From positions 134,981,989 to 135,045,988 of the forward strand of contig CP136068.1 in assembly GCA_032622095.1 (NCBI GenBank): a stretch of DNA of 64,000 nucleotides, read 5' to 3'. This DNA comes from Siphonodentalium dalli. Its lineage: Eukaryota; Mollusca; Scaphopoda; Gadilida; Siphonodentaliidae. Made by a program: the position numbers and the translations under genes. Below the pieces are notes generated by a model. The model saw only the letters and a list, made by a program, of their open reading frames with translations, did no database searches and had not been told where the DNA came from. Position 1 is the stretch's first letter. Each line of letters begins with the position of its first letter. Below, in pieces: positions 11,190 through 22,740 of the stretch.

Positions 11190-11520
11190 TTTCCCAATTC
11201 GGCCTCATTTATTTTCTCCTGGCAGAAACTCTGCTTACATCAGGTGCAAGGAAATAGCTACTTTTCAATAAGACAAAAATCTAAATTTTCTCCTGACAAC
11301 TCACCACATTATGTGTTTCCCAATACACCCTCATTTATTTGCCCTGGCGGAAACCCTGCTTCCAAGCTTTTAGTTCATTAACTTGTGGTCAAAGAAACAC
11401 ACTCTGTTTAAATTTGCTTTCTGTTTGAAGCTTCAATGTTCCTGCTCATTGAATCATGTGCAAGGAAATGGCTACTTTTCAAAGACAGCCTCATTTATTT
11501 TCCCCTGGCATAAGCCCTGC
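11190..11520. repeat. Degenerate tandem repeat around 'cctcatttatttt..cctggc'
   Basis: The words gtgtttcccaat, cctcatttattt and tgcaaggaaat.gctacttttcaa recur three times at uneven spacing. This explains the open frames at 11187-11655 before the exon at 11556. Confidence 0.6.
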
Positions 11521-11555
11521 TCAATATATATACATCAAATTTGTATATTTTCCAG

Positions 11556-11683
11556 AAATTGGGTTTCTGACGGACATGCCGGCTTTGGACAGTATTCTGG
11601 AGGACCGAGGAGTGTCAATGGAATCGCTGATTTCTGCTACACAATTACCCTGTAATGATGATGATGAAAATATTCCACCTAAG
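11556..11683 (+). CDS. Gene A exon, acidic
   Basis: The acceptor is tatattttccag and the donor CCTAAG|gtaaca. It is 128 nt long: two bases completing a Glu codon with the previous exon, then 42 codons, ending in phase 0. The peptide includes IGFLTDMPALDSILEDRG and ends CNDDDENIPPK. ENIPP recalls the KEN-type destruction boxes of cell-cycle proteins, but it lacks the Lys. A second copy of the donor (CCTAAG|gtaaca) lies 18 nt downstream at 11702, in frame. Confidence 0.85.
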
Positions 11684-11744
11684 GTAACAACAAGCCCTAA
11701 GGTAACAGCTTAATTATACAAATAGTGGGTCGTACCTTTTAACT

Positions 11745-12945
11745 TGAAATAGGGTGTCTGTCATTTGCAGAATGAGGTCCCCAGAGGGTGAATTTAGTGA
11801 TGCTACCCCGCATAGTGGGCTAGCATCACCAAATTCACCCTCCAGAATGAGGTCCCCAGAGGGTGAATTTGGTGATGCTAGCCCGCTACTCTCTCCTGCC
11901 AAATAAACGTGATGGCCAAATAATAGTGATGGTGCACATTTTCGGGTGTTATTAATAATAGTGATGGTGCCAAATAATAGTGATGGCGCACAATGATGGC
12001 ATGGAACTTGCGGGAAATTAGTTGGCATATCGGTTGCATCATCCATCAATATTTCGCTCGAGATGTAAATTAGAGTTATCTTTCTTATGTCGCACATCGG
12101 CTATTTAAAATCCGACATAAAACTTAAATCCGACATAAAACGTAAGTTGTGGTTAATAATGTGGAACTGTTGCCAAGTCATCGCATTCATAATTAAACTG
12201 CTTTGAATACACGGACATGTTATTGTATTACTTTATTGCATAGATTTAAATACATGTTCCTGTGTACACACAGAAGCTACTGCGGTGTCGTAACTTTCCA
12301 TTTATAGCCAAAACCAGTCACGCATGTGTGCACACGACTCACAGCTTCTGTGTCTTCATGATAGCGCATAATTGGGTCACGATAACAGTATTGTTTGGAG
12401 AAGTCGGCCACGTCAAGTTAAATTAGTTCATCAGTTGTCACTCAGATTAGTTTCACTGATTATTTTATAATATAAGCCTGGTGATGTGATTTTAGCATTA
12501 AGTCTCGTTTTGATAGTAGAAGTCGGTTCCGTCCCAACGATAATTAGTTGTCACTGTGTGATTATAAGCTTTGATGAGTTGTAATTAACTGCGATAATCC
12601 GTCTGTTTATACACGGACATCATGATCTAGAGGCCTAAATCCTGTTAGGAATGAGATTCTCCCACATTCCTGTCAACTTGTCAAGTGCACTTCTATTTTT
12701 TTTAGTGAGCTGCACGTTTTTTCTAACTTTTTGACTGAAAATTCCGCGACTTTGCAAGAACTTTAAATAATCGTGATGGCGCCTAATAATCGTGATGCTG
12801 TCGTATTTTTCTTTAAATAAATAAACGTGACGTCACGTTTATTTGGCAGGAGAGAGTATGCGGGGTAGCATCACTAAATTCACCCTCTGGGGACCTCATT
12901 CTGCAAATGACAGACATCCTATTTCAAGGCTTGCATACCTTTAAA
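11745..12945. mobile_element. Family R double-hairpin element split by an insertion
   Basis: The left part has 'gtctgtcatttgcagaatga' at 11757 and the right part the inverse 'tctgcaaatgacagac' at 12900. The element at 11889-12856 is inserted in the second hairpin. The host flanks share 'acttgaaatagg' in inverted form. The host hairpins pair ggtgaatttagtgatgcta with tagcatcaccaaattcacc. Confidence 0.8.
11889..12856. mobile_element. TA-flanked element with CTCTCTCCTGCCAAATAAAC ends
   Basis: A terminal inverted repeat of about 24 bp and flanking TA (11887-11888, 12857-12858). Near both ends the motif AATAATAGTGATGG or its variant is repeated. The right end carries an ACGTGACGTCACGT palindrome. 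There is no transposase ORF. Its class is not certain; TA targets suggest the Tc1/mariner group. Confidence 0.8.
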
Positions 12946-13001
12946 CTTGAAAAACATGCTTGAAGTCATATATTTAAGTCCTACACAGATATTCTCATGC
13001 T

Positions 13002-13401
13002 TTAACCCTTTACCCGACAAACCGGCCAAAACCGGCCAAATAAAGCTTCAACAGCCTAAAATATCTTGGGTCTGTCTCAATAGAACCATACAAATATGGA
13101 TATCATTGGAATCGGCTCCTTGACCACATTGTGATAGTTACAGTTATGCCCTGTGCCAATGCATTCTCTTATATATGCGAGTCGACCATAGGTCGCCTCG
13201 CATATATAAGAGAATGCATTGGCCTAAAAAAAATCTTATTTTAACACTTTTTACCATTTTTTCTTACATTCTTTAACAATTTTATAATTTTTAATGTGTT
13301 AAGCCAATGCATTCTCTTATATATGCGAGGCGACCTATGGTCGACTCGCATATATAAGAGAATGCATTGGCACATGGCCCTTCTGTTGGGTAAAGGGTTA
13401 A
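13002..13401. mobile_element. TTAA element, ends CCCTTTACCCGACAAACCGG (family P3)
   Basis: It lies between TTAA at 13002-13005 and 13398-13401. It has two perfect inner hairpins (13155-13225, 13303-13372), each made of CATTCTCTTATATATGCGAG and its reverse around a gacc(a/t)ta(t/g)ggtc centre. Two more copies are at 53.8 and 54.6 kb. The target here is a plain TTAA. Confidence 0.85.
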
Positions 13402-13935
13402 TGACATGTTACATTTAAATTTAAAATAGTCTCCTGCGAATCACGATTTTGTTTGTCGAATTGAACTTCTAATCAAATCAGGGACAAAATTTTACATTGA
13501 ATCGACCACTATGACATTAAAAATTTGTTTTCGTTGCCAATGATTATAGCAAAAATAAAGACTAATTTATAACATCATCATTGTCCTACACTAATATTTT
13601 GGCTGATTAAAACACTGATTAAAATGGAAAATTTAATTGATAAATGAAATCTGACTTGAAGGAATCACTGTGAATACTATTAGAGAAAGTCGCACGAGTA
13701 TCCCGGTGCAGGGTTTATCGAATCTTCATGATAATTTTGGATCAAATGAAATCTTATGTGTGATTGCACATTTAATCAAATCTTGAATGTTCACAGGAGC
13801 CTAATTTTAAAAATACATCCTCAAAACACATTTTGGCGTGCAAATGATCCCACTCCTGAAAGATGGACTAGGACAATAATAACCATGTATATAATCTATA
13901 ATCATATTATATTATTTTGTATGCTTTATTTGCAG

Positions 13936-14068
13936 CTGAGTACAGTTAGAAATTCTATTTACCATAAGCCATCAGAACAGAGAGTTTCTTTATACGAATC
14001 TTGGTCGAATTATAAGAAAAACGCAGCACAATCAAGTATCCAGCTGACGAAGAAAATTGAAAATAAAG
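13936..14068 (+). CDS. Gene A exon A1 (duplicated exon type)
   Basis: The acceptor is ttgtatgctttatttgcag and the donor AAAG|gtatat. It is 133 nt long, entering in phase 0 and leaving one base. The peptide LSTVRNSIYHKPSEQRVSLY continues ESWSNYKKNAAQSS and ends IENK. The exon at 20982 has the same length and phases and a clearly related peptide (R-x-S-[IM]-Y, then [NQ][KQ]-RVSL, S-x-x-x-YK), so one arose by duplication. RVSL is a basophilic kinase-type site (inference). A TTAA element begins six bases after the exon. Confidence 0.88.
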
Positions 14069-14074
14069 GTATAT

Positions 14075-14220
14075 TTAACCCTTTCTGTACAAAATGGATT
14101 CTCCCACTCAGTAATAAAAGGATACATTGGAATAGTTCATTATTAATTTGGAGGCTGACGGGGTTTTCAGAAAAAATAACAACATATTATACATGAACAG
14201 AACGACTCCTGTTTATTGCA
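14075..14220. mobile_element. Family T fragment touching a splice donor
   Basis: It begins TTAACCCTTTCTGTAC at 14075, leaving only GTATAT of the original intron start. It ends near 'gttcagataatatgttcaac' and is then cut by the family S element at 14258. Confidence 0.65.
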
Positions 14221-14257
14221 GGGAAAAGTTCAGATAATATGTTCAACAAGCGACCTA

Positions 14258-14403
14258 CAATAATGCTCTAATTAATCGACTCCTTAACCACAGCAGAATT
14301 ATGGGTAACTTTTCAGGATTTAGTCGGAAATATGGCTTGTTGCCATTCATCGGAAAGCTCTCACCTGCTGTGGTTAAGGAGTCGATTACTTAGAGCATTA
14401 CTG
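14258..14403. mobile_element. Family S, copy 3 (one arm deleted)
   Basis: TA flanks at 14256-14257 and 14404-14405. The left arm is complete up to aaagctctca; most of the right arm is missing, so it no longer forms a full hairpin. Confidence 0.8.
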
Positions 14404-14415
14404 TATATCGGTGCT

Positions 14416-16297
14416 TACCGTAAATTTCGGTGTATAAGTCGCGTGCGTGTATAAGACGCACCCCCACTTTTCAACCCCAAATCCTGCCTTTTGTGAAATA
14501 CCTTTGTATAAGACGCACCCATTTTTAGATGCTGGAATTTCAGAAAACTTCCGTGCATGGTAAGTATTGTACTGGTAAGTATTGAGAGCAAGTATTCACA
14601 CATCACATTTGGGAGGAGAAGAAATGGAGAAAGTTATTTACGTTAGAATGATTTATTTAAACACACAATATAACATAACAATTCATAGCACAGCACAATT
14701 TATCAAAACGAACGACATTTGCAATAGACAAACAATACAAATATGGAATGGGAACTGAATGATTTAATACACGGAATGCACAAAACGGACATTTCAACAA
14801 CAATAACATTCATTCACTTTCGTCATCACTTTCGTCGTTATCAATAAACAATTTAAACCACTCAGCATCTGACAAAGCATCATCATACACTTCTACATAC
14901 GAACGATTTGATCGAGGGAGTAATCGTATCTTTTTCGTTGCTTGATTACGAAGCGTTGAAATTTGAATAGCCGGTCCTCGTAATCTTTTGGCATTTTCTG
15001 TGAGATCCTGGTTTTGGCGCGTAGTGAAAGTTTATTCCGTTTCATAAATCGCGTCACCCAACTGTTGTGGCCCTTGAAGTCGGGTATGTCCATCTCCTTG
15101 GCTAATATGATCGCTTGGATCCGAATTGAATTTCTGCTTACAGCCAGCAAAGATGAGCGCCTTTCTTCAATCCACCGGACAACTCGCTGCTCAAGTTCAG
15201 GCCACATCGCACTCTTACCACGGTTAGCTCGCTTGTCTCGACCCATTTCGGATAAAACGTCCTTCGATCGCCTCCAATCTCTTACCAATTTCTCACTGAC
15301 ACCATACTGTCTTTCGGCAGCACGGTTACCGTTAAGTTCTGCAAACTTAACCGCTTCCAACTTAAATCTGGTTTCGTAACTCTGACGTTTTTATCCATAA
15401 TGATCGAAGTATGTGAATATATATAGAAATTTACGGTATGAGGAAAGACACAAAATATCCTATCATTTATAGGAATATAAAATTGAGACTCGGCTTACTG
15501 TTGTTTTAGGATAATGGCCTCGTTAATTTAGTTGTCGCCTAATTGTCGCGGATCATGAATGCAAACGCTTTGGGCTAATAGTGATGCAATGCACTCCTCA
15601 GTATTAAGTGTCAAATATACTCAATGTGGGGATTAAATGTTTGCACCCGAAGTGTACAGCATAAAATAATGTTTATGTAATATCAATTTAACAGGAGTTC
15701 GCGGCTAATTCGCACTGAAGCCTCGTTAAAATATTTGGAGTCAGCTGGGTTTTATTATGCTCATTCCTTCCCGGGCTTTAAATAAACATTCCGATGTGAC
15801 GTAATATGGTAGCAGTTTAGAGCCACGTGCAGCTTCCAAACAGTTTACTATGTCGCAATTAACGCTGCAGACATCAAAGCGATGACACCGCCGTCATTGA
15901 ATGTGGGTCAATTTTGCACGTGTCCAGAATTATTACACAGTAAGGTCAAGGACGCCAACTGTTTGTGAATTTGCTGCTGTTTGCTAATATTTCTTTCCGG
16001 AATTTTGGGAATAAAAGTTAATAATAGTGAAGAGTAAGATAACTGTTTTCAATATTTTAATTCAATGAATATTATCCGTCTTTATGGAGCGTTTTGTGGC
16101 TGAATCTCTGCCGATATTTGCTGTGAATATCTCCTTGTCTCCCGACACTTGTGTACTTACCGCTCGTGGCTCAAACTCTCCAAAAATGAGTCAAGATTTC
16201 ACCCCGATTTTGAGTTACCGTTGTATAAGGCGCACCAATATTCTGGGCTATATATTCAGGTCAAAAAGATGCGACTTATACACCAAAATTTACGGTA
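14416..16297 (-). mobile_element. Pogo/Tigger-like element, internally deleted
   Basis: The terminal inverted repeat TACCGTAAATTTCGGTGTAT...(reverse) with a further 'cgcgtgcgtgtataagacgc'-type repeat inside each end is typical of pogo-group elements. The TA target lies at both borders. Length is about 1.88 kb. The only coding remnant is on the - strand at 14810-15398. Confidence 0.85.
14810..15398 (-). pseudogene. Pogo-like transposase remnant: DNA-binding half only
   Basis: From a TTG at 15360 there is an open run of 155 codons with LEAVKFAELNGNRAAERQYG and a second helix region WIEERRSSLLAVSRNSIRIQ. This fits the psq/HTH plus CENP-B-type DNA-binding pair of Tigger-like transposases. The likely true ATG is at 15398, but one base appears to be missing in the A run that follows it, so start and body are out of frame. 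After QIVRM the frame stops. The expected catalytic DDE domain (about 200 residues) is absent. A different frame then gives an acidic tail (DESDDESE and stop at 14810-14812), as at the end of many such transposases. The element therefore suffered an internal deletion. Confidence 0.8.
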
Positions 16298-18444
16298 ATC
16301 CAGGCCATTTTCCGAGCCGGTATACCGGGTTTGGGGACATTGAGTTCGGGCACCCAAATAAACTTTACTTTGTAGATATCGACCAGACTTTTTCACCGTC
16401 TCCGATTGCTTTTAATTAATAGGAGTGTAGATATTGACCACCAATAATGACCTTCCTCTCGGTTGATTTTGGCCAGATGATACTATATTGCAAAGATTGG
16501 TCACACAATAGTGTTATAATAGAATTGGACATGTCATAATTACATATGAAAACATCGCAAAGCGAAAAACTGTAAGTAATATATTTGCAAACTTCCCGGT
16601 AGAGGTTATTAAAAAACACGGAATTAGCCCACACTGAATCGGATTCTTGAAAACCCGGACCATTAACAAATAATTTATTTTTACCAACAAGAAAAAGAAT
16701 GGCATGTGTTTGTAGGAGAATATAGTAACTAATGAATTATCTATCAGTTCTTATTACCAACCATGCAAGGTATTTTTAATGATCACGGTACGTACAGTAA
16801 TATTGGAACGTAATTACGTAGGTTCTTTTGGTAATCAACAATGCAATGACTGAAACTCGCAATAAAATAACAAGTGTAAATAAATAACTCACAATAAATG
16901 GGAATATTTTGAATATGTCTTTGTTTTTCCTGCTCATTTTTTTTCCATTTGTCCGATTTACTAGTAGTAACTTTACTTTCTTTGGTTATGACATCTAGTT
17001 ATCAGAACACTGAGTATGCATACAGAAAATCTCGAACAATTAAGAATTTGCTATCTAAAATATTACTAAATTTACCATGTTGAATAGCACAATATAAATC
17101 ACCCTCACAGCATTGGATTTTTTAAAATGTCCAGGGTGAGAACCTCGGACACCCCTCTTGGGAGGGGAACTCTCATTCCCAAGCCCATCCACATCTCTGG
17201 CCCCCATCTCTGGCATGCGGCCATTGGGATATGCCTACAGCATATCATGCTAGGATTGAAAAGGTACCCAAACAATATCCTGCATCAGCCCACGTATATT
17301 ATCTGAACATTTCCTATGGGATGACTATTTTAGTATAGAAAAGTTTAAAGCCATATTAGGGACTTGTTCGGGTGCGTGAAAATGATAAGTTAGTACTCAG
17401 GCGCTATGTCAACCTGGGGAATGTAGCATTCTACTAACATCACCGAAAATTTCAAGAAATCGACCATACCACTCCATAGAAAACATCGTCTGAACTACGC
17501 CCAATTGTAAATATTTACATCTCGATTCGGGACCAGCTATCAGCAATAATCTAACACAAATGATTTCGTCATCGAGAGTAATTGCATTTAATTACTATAT
17601 AAGAATGATGATGTGTATCGTCAATTTGGATTAAAATCGTAATAACTCAATTGAGAAAGATTATTCTTATTTTATATTTTATCACCCTACCGGAGTTCTT
17701 CACATCATTTAATATGAAAATTTCACTCAATACTGGCAAAATCCAAATTCAACTAAAATAGTTAAATATGACTCAGTTATACCTCTCAGTAAAATCTCTC
17801 AAAATGAAATGCACAGCAGACCAGATAATCTAATTGGCAAACAAACACTGTTATAAATTGCTGCACATATTGCACGACACCAGACACATGATGTTTGTAC
17901 AACCTGCAATGTATGGATAAAAACATGAAACAATTTCATTTGATGACTGACAATGTGGTTTAATCTGCCTTGACTAACAATTGTCCAGATGTTGCTGCAT
18001 GTCAATTTCCAAATACCAAACATTGTTTTCAGGTATTTTATCATCTATTCTTTCTTTTGACTTTTGTTGAGTTAATCATCATACACTGGTTGTAATTAAC
18101 TGGTTCTAAGAGTTACTGAACTAAAGATAGCTAATTAAAGTGAAACATTTGACAATGGAATACAAATATAAAGGCGTATTACACGTGTGTTTGGTAAATA
18201 AAGGTGAAAATACACAAGATCTATCAATTCTGCAATAAGATAGCGCTGTTCGGAATTACAGTCGATTACAAATGTATTTTTTATTTGGAATGCACTTTTT
18301 GATACCAAACAGTTTGTCTGAGTTGGAGAAGGATTCGGTTTATAGATACTGTGGATGGTTGCTCTTCTACTGTTTCTCAATTCCCGTGATTTTGTTTGAC
18401 TGATACTGACTCATATATGTGTTGAAACGTTATTTCATTTCCAG
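16298..18444. other. Intron, no recognised gene or element
   Basis: About 2.1 kb of AT-rich intron. A GC-richer patch at 17125-17300 ('gaacctcggacacccctctt') has no ORF or RNA fold I can defend. The - strand frames 17799-18044 and 18135-18380 lack splice borders. Confidence 0.4.
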
Positions 18445-18551
18445 ACATGCCTCCTCCAGAAGTTCCATCTTTTCACACTCCAGAGAAAAAGTTATATCAG
18501 AAAGAAAATATACCAGAACGAATGGCTGGAGAAAACAAAACACCAACTAGG
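18445..18551 (+). CDS. Gene A exon B1, KEN-containing
   Basis: The acceptor is gttatttcatttccag and the donor AGG|gtgagt. It is 107 nt long: two bases completing Asp, then 35 codons, ending in phase 0. The peptide DMPPPEVPSFHTPEKKLYQK continues ENIPERMAGENKTPTR. It contains a Lys-Glu-Asn (QKENIP) motif of the kind recognised by APC/C and two Thr-Pro sites. Both fit a mitotic protein, but that is inference. It forms a phase 0-1/1-0 pair with exon A1. Confidence 0.88.
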
Positions 18552-18571
18552 GTGAGTGAGTCACTTTCATG

Positions 18572-19725
18572 ATGACTACCTATATATCACATGAAACCCC
18601 TATTATATCCTTAAAAAAACCATTACATATTTCCTTTTATCATATGACTCAATCATTATTTACGTTGGAAACTATATCATAAATCAATTTCATATCAATT
18701 ACTAATTCATATCACCTTCCGATAATTTGATTGGTTTGTTGACAAAAAGTGTGTTCTGATTGGCTGAATGGCAGCCGGGGGCCGAGCCGCATCTCTGACT
18801 AAATGCAGGTCAAATTCGGGCGCGTCAATCAATGCGATGCCGAAATTCTCGCAATTATAATCTTGAAATATATAGTTTTGGACATTGTTATACGATAAAT
18901 AGAATATGTAATTCGCATTTATCTAATAAACATGCGATATAATGTCACAAACTGAGAACAGAATAGCGCACTATATCTTCGCATGCATATTATTTCTGCT
19001 AGTTCACCAGGTGTAATTGGGCTTCCGGTGCAATGAAGTGACGTCACATTAACCTTTTGCTGCTGATGTCATATAGCTATTTAGTGATTTGTGTGCGTTT
19101 TGGACATCATAATCAATTTATAGGTGTCATGATAAATAGAATATGTAATTCGTGTTTCTCGGAGGCTCGAGAAAACTGAAAATTCTTAGACTCGTTTCAT
19201 AAATATCATATGAGAGAAACACTCATTTCATATCCTCTATATATCACATAGTCAATTTGGCAGCGTACCAATAAAATTACTTTATATGGATTAAGTGGAT
19301 TAATACTATTTTGAAAAGCTGCGCATGACACTAAATCCAGACAATACAAAATGACTGATTTGTTGCACTAACAAAAGTAGAAACAAAACAAAATGTCAAA
19401 TTGGGGGACTATATTTTTCTTTGCAATCCCTGAGCGTGCAATACTGTCATATATCATTGTGAAGCTTGTCGGCCAACAATGTAAATGTATGCATTTTTAA
19501 GCTTCTTTTAAGGATTTTGTTTTGTTAAAAAGGCATAAATCTCTAGTTTATTTCATGTGATATACAAGATCTTCAACTCGTTATTTTGGGATATAAGATT
19601 TTATGAAACTCGTTTGATATATTTGGTTCACAACTCATATACGACTTGTTGTGAATCAAATTTATGAAACTCGTTTCATAAAATCTTATTTCCCAACATA
19701 ACTCACTGGAGATCCTCTATATCTG
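18572..19725. repeat. Interspersed repeat W, copy 1
   Basis: It begins 'cctatatatcacatgaaacc' and ends 'ggagatcctctatatctg'. The same sequence occurs in reverse at 29078-30470. Both include a stretch of repeated 'tttatgaaactcgtttcata' words. No ORF. Confidence 0.7.
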
Positions 19726-19744
19726 TTTTTTGTGATCTTTATCT

Positions 19745-19989
19745 TTAACCCTTTGAGTGCCAGGGGCCGATCTCATCGGCCCTAAACCTACAAAATAAGT
19801 CTGTTAAAGAATATAAGAATAAATTATTAAAATTGTAAAAAATTGTAAAAAAAAAATAAAAAATTGTAAGGCCAATGCATTCTCTTATATATGCGAGGCG
19901 ACCTATGGTCGACTCGCATATATAAGAGAATGCATTGGCACAGGGTATATGGGTTGATACAAAAATCGACCTGGCGCTCAAAGGGTTAA
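19745..19989. mobile_element. TTAA element, ends CCCTTTGAGTGCCAGG (family P1)
   Basis: TTAA at 19745-19748 and 19986-19989. One CATTCTCTTATATATGCGAG hairpin (19872-19940) and a short GGGGCCGATCTCATCGGCCC palindrome near the left end. The right TTAA is also the left TTAA of the next element. Confidence 0.85.
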
Positions 19990-20250
19990 CACTTTCATCA
20001 TGGGAACTGCGCTGGTGAAGCATTAAAGATTCTGTGCCAGCGCATTTTCTTATATATGCGAGTCTTCCATGGGGAGCCACGCATATCCATAAGAGAATAT
20101 ACTGGCTTACAAGGTCACGGTAAATATTGTTAGGCCAATGTATTCTCTTATATATGCGAGGCTCCCTATGGGAGACTCGCATATATAAGAGAATGCATTG
20201 GCAAAGGGTATTCTCAAAATTTCAGGAAGTTCAAGTTATGGAAGGGTTAG
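19986..20250. mobile_element. TTAA element with two hairpins (family U), directly abutting P1
   Basis: It begins TTAACACTTTCATCATGGGA and ends ttatggaagggtta. Two inner hairpins (about 20037-20106 and 20133-20202) use the CATTCTCTTATATATGCGAG core. The left is diverged, the right nearly perfect. It shares one TTAA with its neighbour on the left. Confidence 0.8.
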
Positions 20251-20745
20251 CCCTTTCTAAACTAAATACTCATTGATGAGTAGTTTTCCCTCAGGACATG
20301 TTCAGATAGTAAGTTCAACGAATGATGATAATGAACTTATTATCTGAACATTTCCCTCCAATAAACATGACTCCTTCTGTTTTATTACTACCTTAGTTTT
20401 TGGAATATTTCCTGCTTAATTTAATGGTCCTTGCTATAATGGTCTTCATTACAAGGGAGGATATCCTTTTTCCTGTTCTAATGAGCATTTAAGTTGGACA
20501 AAGCCAATATCGATGGACAATTAATTTTATTATCCATTTCTATACTAAATGGATTCTCCCATTCAGTTATAAAAGTATACACTGGAACTGTCTATTATTC
20601 ATTTGGAGGTCAATCAGGTAATAAAAGCAGATGACAGACAGAAAAAAACAGATAATGCAAGAGCAGAATGATTCATATTTGTTGGTGAGAAATGTTCAGA
20701 TAATAAGTTCAGCAAACTCAATCAATGAGTATTTAGTATAGAAAG
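20246..20745. mobile_element. One or two family T copies
   Basis: It starts 'gccctttctaaactaaatac' just after the family U end. It contains gttcagatagtaagttcaac and its inverse, then a second set (tatactaaatggattctccc ... gttcagataataagttcagc) ending at 'gtatttagtatagaaagagt'. Three to four TTAA-type elements thus lie end to end from 19745. Confidence 0.6.
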
Positions 20746-20981
20746 AGTAGGGGAGAAGGTAAAAAGGTTAATAAGGATTTCCAAAATAAGTAATGTTGAA
20801 CAAAACCCGGAAACGATGACCGATCAGTGCTAAAGGTTTTGTTTGAAATAATTGAGTCCACATCAATTAGTCGACTAATTTCAACGCTAATGCTGTTGTT
20901 ATCTTGTGAAATCTGGAACCATGAAAACATCATTAGTGACCAGTTGAAAGTGATTTTCATATTTATTTTTGCATTTTCCAG

Positions 20982-21114
20982 CCAAATGGTCACAGGACTT
21001 CCATGTATTACCAGCCTCCAAACAAGAGGGTATCACTGTTAGATTCATACACCGACTATAAAAACCACAATCGATCCAGACTCAACTTAATCAAGGAAAC
21101 TGATGCAGATGATG
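20982..21114 (+). CDS. Gene A exon A2 (copy of A1)
   Basis: The acceptor is tttatttttgcattttccag and the donor GATG|gtaact. It is 133 nt, phase 0 in, one base left over, exactly like exon A1 at 13936. The peptide PNGHRTSMYYQPPNKRVSLL continues DSYTDYKNHNRSRLNLIKET. The alignment needs no gaps over 44 codons. The copies have diverged, so the duplication is old. Confidence 0.9.
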
Positions 21115-21234
21115 GTAACTTAATATTAACTATGTTATTAGGTCACTGGAAAATATTCATATTTTATCACAATCATATTTCCATATAAGGATTGCTGCTG
21201 GCTTATTTGACTACAAGTCTGAGTTTAATGTGCC

Positions 21235-21560
21235 TGTCATTTGCAGAATGAGGTCCCCAGAGGGTGAATTTAGTGACGCTATCCTGTCGGAGTGTTTCAC
21301 ATCACTTTAATATTAAATTTCTATTGAAACTTCTTCACATAGATTCTATTTCTTTTTTAATTTAGTTTCTCTATATCCCCAAATTGGCAGACGACACATT
21401 GCATAATCAAGGTTCCCAATGGGTGTACTTCACAATATTCACCATTTGGGACCTTCAATCTGAGTCTATGTCTCCCATAGCAGATGAGGCCATGCAGAAT
21501 TAGGTTCCCAGAGGGTGAATTTAGTGATGCTAGCATGCTCAAATGCAAATGACAGGCGCA
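21235..21560. mobile_element. Family R double-hairpin copy
   Basis: The left end 'gcctgtcatttgcagaatga' and the inverse 'gctcaaatgcaaatgacagg' at the right. The first hairpin is damaged. Inner text 'ccaaattggcagacgacac' is shared with copies at 34.5 and 47.6 kb. Confidence 0.7.
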
Positions 21561-22126
21561 CTAAACTTAGGCTTGTTTGACTAACTGAATTTGAGCTCTA
21601 AAATACACCAATATTATTCGCATGTGAATTTTTTCCGGTTTCAAAATAGGTCGATAAATTCTTGAACAACCTCTGAGTATTATATGCCCCAGAAAGACGC
21701 ATTGAAGTCATAAAAAATACAACTATGAAGACGATGATTGGGTCCCAGGGGAAAAAAATTGTATTTATCGGAATTGGAATGTTCGAAAAAAGTTTTTTGC
21801 ATTATCTTAATACAAAACTATTTAAAAATGGTACATTCTGCTTTCTTTTCATTTTACTCATCAAAATTATGTAGTACTAAAACGTTTCAGAGCTACAGAA
21901 GCTCTAGATTTTCTTCTCTTGGTCTACAGTTGCAATTTATACGAGACAGCTGACAAAAATTTGAACCACCCTTAAACAAAACAATCTCAAAATTAGTGAA
22001 AAATTTAGGAAACTAAACACATATTTAAGCACTAAATCAACGAATTTGTTGGGACATCTTCAAATTGAAATCTAATTGTCTGAGAACACAGATATTTTAT
22101 GTTAATGGCCTAACATAGACAAACCT

Positions 22127-22560
22127 GGATATAGTGTGTCTGACATTTGCAGAATGTGGTCCACAGAGGGTGAATTTAGTGACACTATCTCACATAGTGG
22201 GCTAGCATTACCAAATTCACCTTCTGGGAACCTCATTCTGCTTAGGACTCAACAACTATAAGAGACCTAGGATCAGATTAAAGTTTCCCAGTTAAATTTT
22301 GTGAAGTTCACTCATTAGTCACCTCGATTATGAATTTTATCTTCTGCAAATTAGGGGATATAGAAACTGAACAGAAGGAAAAAAGTGACCGTAAACAATG
22401 TTAATTTAAGACTATATCTTCTCAGAAGATGAGGCATAAGCAGAATGAGGTCCCCAGAGGGTGAATTTGATGCTAGCCCACTATGCGAGATAGTGTCACT
22501 AAATTCACCCTCTGGGGACCTCATTCTGCAAATGTCAGACACACTATATCCAGGCTTGTC
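22127..22560. mobile_element. Family R double-hairpin copy
   Basis: Two hairpins at 22145-22245 and 22435-22545. Each is cagaatg.ggtcc.cagaggg with its inverse. The outer ends agtgtgtctgacatttgcag and the inverse form the terminal repeat. The direct flanks aacctggatata/tatatccaggctt are themselves inverted, so the true border is a little further out. Confidence 0.78.
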
Positions 22561-22740
22561 TATGTTAGGCCATTAAAATAAAATATCTGTGTTCTCAGAC
22601 AATTAGATCTCAATTTGAAGATGTCCGAACAAATTTGTTGATTTAGTGCTGAAATGTGTGTTTTGTTTCCTATATTTTTCAATAAATTTGTCAGACACAC
22701 TATATCCAGACTTGATTGATGACAGAGCTTATTTTTCCAG

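Noticed and set aside
15014-15379. + strand open frame of 121 codons
   Set aside because: Antisense shadow of the pogo-like transposase remnant.
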